Origin: Salidesulfovibrio onnuriiensis
GTDB taxonomy: Bacteria; Desulfobacterota; Desulfovibrionia; Desulfovibrionales; Desulfovibrionaceae
NCBI RefSeq assembly: GCF_008001235.1
Contig: NZ_CP040751.1
Location: 1,595,001-1,659,000 of the forward strand
Length of the DNA: 64,000 bases
Direction: 5' to 3'
The position numbers and the translations under genes are program-made. The notes under the pieces are model-generated. The model did not search any database, was not told where the DNA came from, and was given only the letters and a program-made list of their open reading frames with translations. This document shows positions 63,857 through 64,000 of the stretch, one piece after another; within the stretch, counting starts at the first letter, position 1; each line of letters opens with the position of its first letter.

Positions 63857-64000
63857 ATGCAGTGGAACGCCTTTCGCAAAACCCAGGCCGCCGGATATGT
63901 TTTCATTTCCCTCGGCATTCTCAGCTGGAGCGGAAATTTCGTGGCCGCCCGCGGTCTTGCCGCCAGTGTGGACCCCGCCACCCTCAATCTGTTGCGCTGG
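63857..64000 (+). CDS. DMT-superfamily (EamA-like) permease, cut by window end
   Basis: The first 48 codons only (MQWNAFRKTQAAGYVFISLG..., then SWSGNFVAARGL and TLNLLRW). The first helix and the GNFVAARGL motif are typical of EamA/RhaT-type ten-helix drug/metabolite transporters. ATG 63857 has AGGA 7 bases upstream. It is the first gene after the structured leader and the second -24/-12 promoter, so it may export a product of the BCCT-operon pathway. Confidence 0.7.
   Translation, partial: MQWNAFRKTQAAGYVFISLGILSWSGNFVAARGLAASVDPATLNLLRW

Overview
The window is a GC-rich, gene-dense bacterial chromosome segment. Its gene types point to a Desulfovibrio/Pseudodesulfovibrio-like member of the Desulfobacterota: many chemoreceptors, several sigma-54 activators with matching -24/-12 promoters, a YeiH-type exporter with universal stress proteins, lone periplasmic binding proteins and DsrE/F/H-type proteins. 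This assignment comes from gene content only. No rRNA, tRNA or CRISPR array was seen.

Layout. 0-0.8 kb: a lone solute-binding protein. 0.8-9.1 kb: four tandem chemoreceptors on the minus strand with near-identical signalling halves. 9.3-14.7 kb: a MocR-type regulator divergent from azlCD, an Asp/Glu racemase and an AMP-forming acyl-CoA ligase. 14.7-17.5 kb: a compositionally foreign SF2 helicase with membrane segments. 17.6-20.5 kb: cyclophilin, glycosyltransferase, CheY-like protein and a small protein. 20.7-24.2 kb: a large multi-PAS sigma-54 activator, then a TGTCGC repeat array, a -24/-12 promoter and a thioredoxin-like gene. 24.2-29.0 kb: a degenerate-kinase/USP fusion, a frameshifted membrane gene, a tail-anchored protein, a USP, a one-helix protein and a YeiH-family transporter. 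29.0-33.1 kb: a divergent histidine kinase/NtrC pair; both directions carry -24/-12 promoters around one palindrome. 33.1-43 kb: sensors, binding proteins, SIMPL, YkgJ, glycosyltransferases, an M48 lipoprotein peptidase and an AT-rich foreign gene. 43-46.7 kb: rlmE, yebC, ruvC, ruvA, ruvB. 46.8-55 kb: a tripartite RND efflux operon divergent from a Cpx-like two-component pair whose kinase is frameshifted in a G tract.

The most unusual region is 55.0-64.0 kb. A YjbQ gene remnant marks its left edge. Next comes an operon with a -24/-12 promoter: BCCT transporter, alkaline-phosphatase-superfamily enzyme, DsrH/TusB-, DsrE/TusD- and DsrF/TusC-like proteins, an OsmC-like thiol protein and a shortened, metal-site-deficient paralogue of the enzyme's C-terminal part. 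A small winged-helix-like protein and a PAS/sigma-54 activator follow. A shared 16-bp box (RCGACA-N4-TGTCGY) lies upstream of the operon promoter, upstream of the activator, and upstream of a second -24/-12 promoter that precedes a structured leader of about 340 nt and a DMT-family permease cut by the window end. I read this as one self-contained regulon for uptake and processing of a small zwitterionic, possibly sulfur-containing solute. The substrate is not visible in the sequence.

Three homopolymer events (a C5 frameshift at 25.79 kb, a G7 frameshift at 53.92 kb and a G10 tract at 61.80 kb) suggest either phase-variable expression or base-calling errors.
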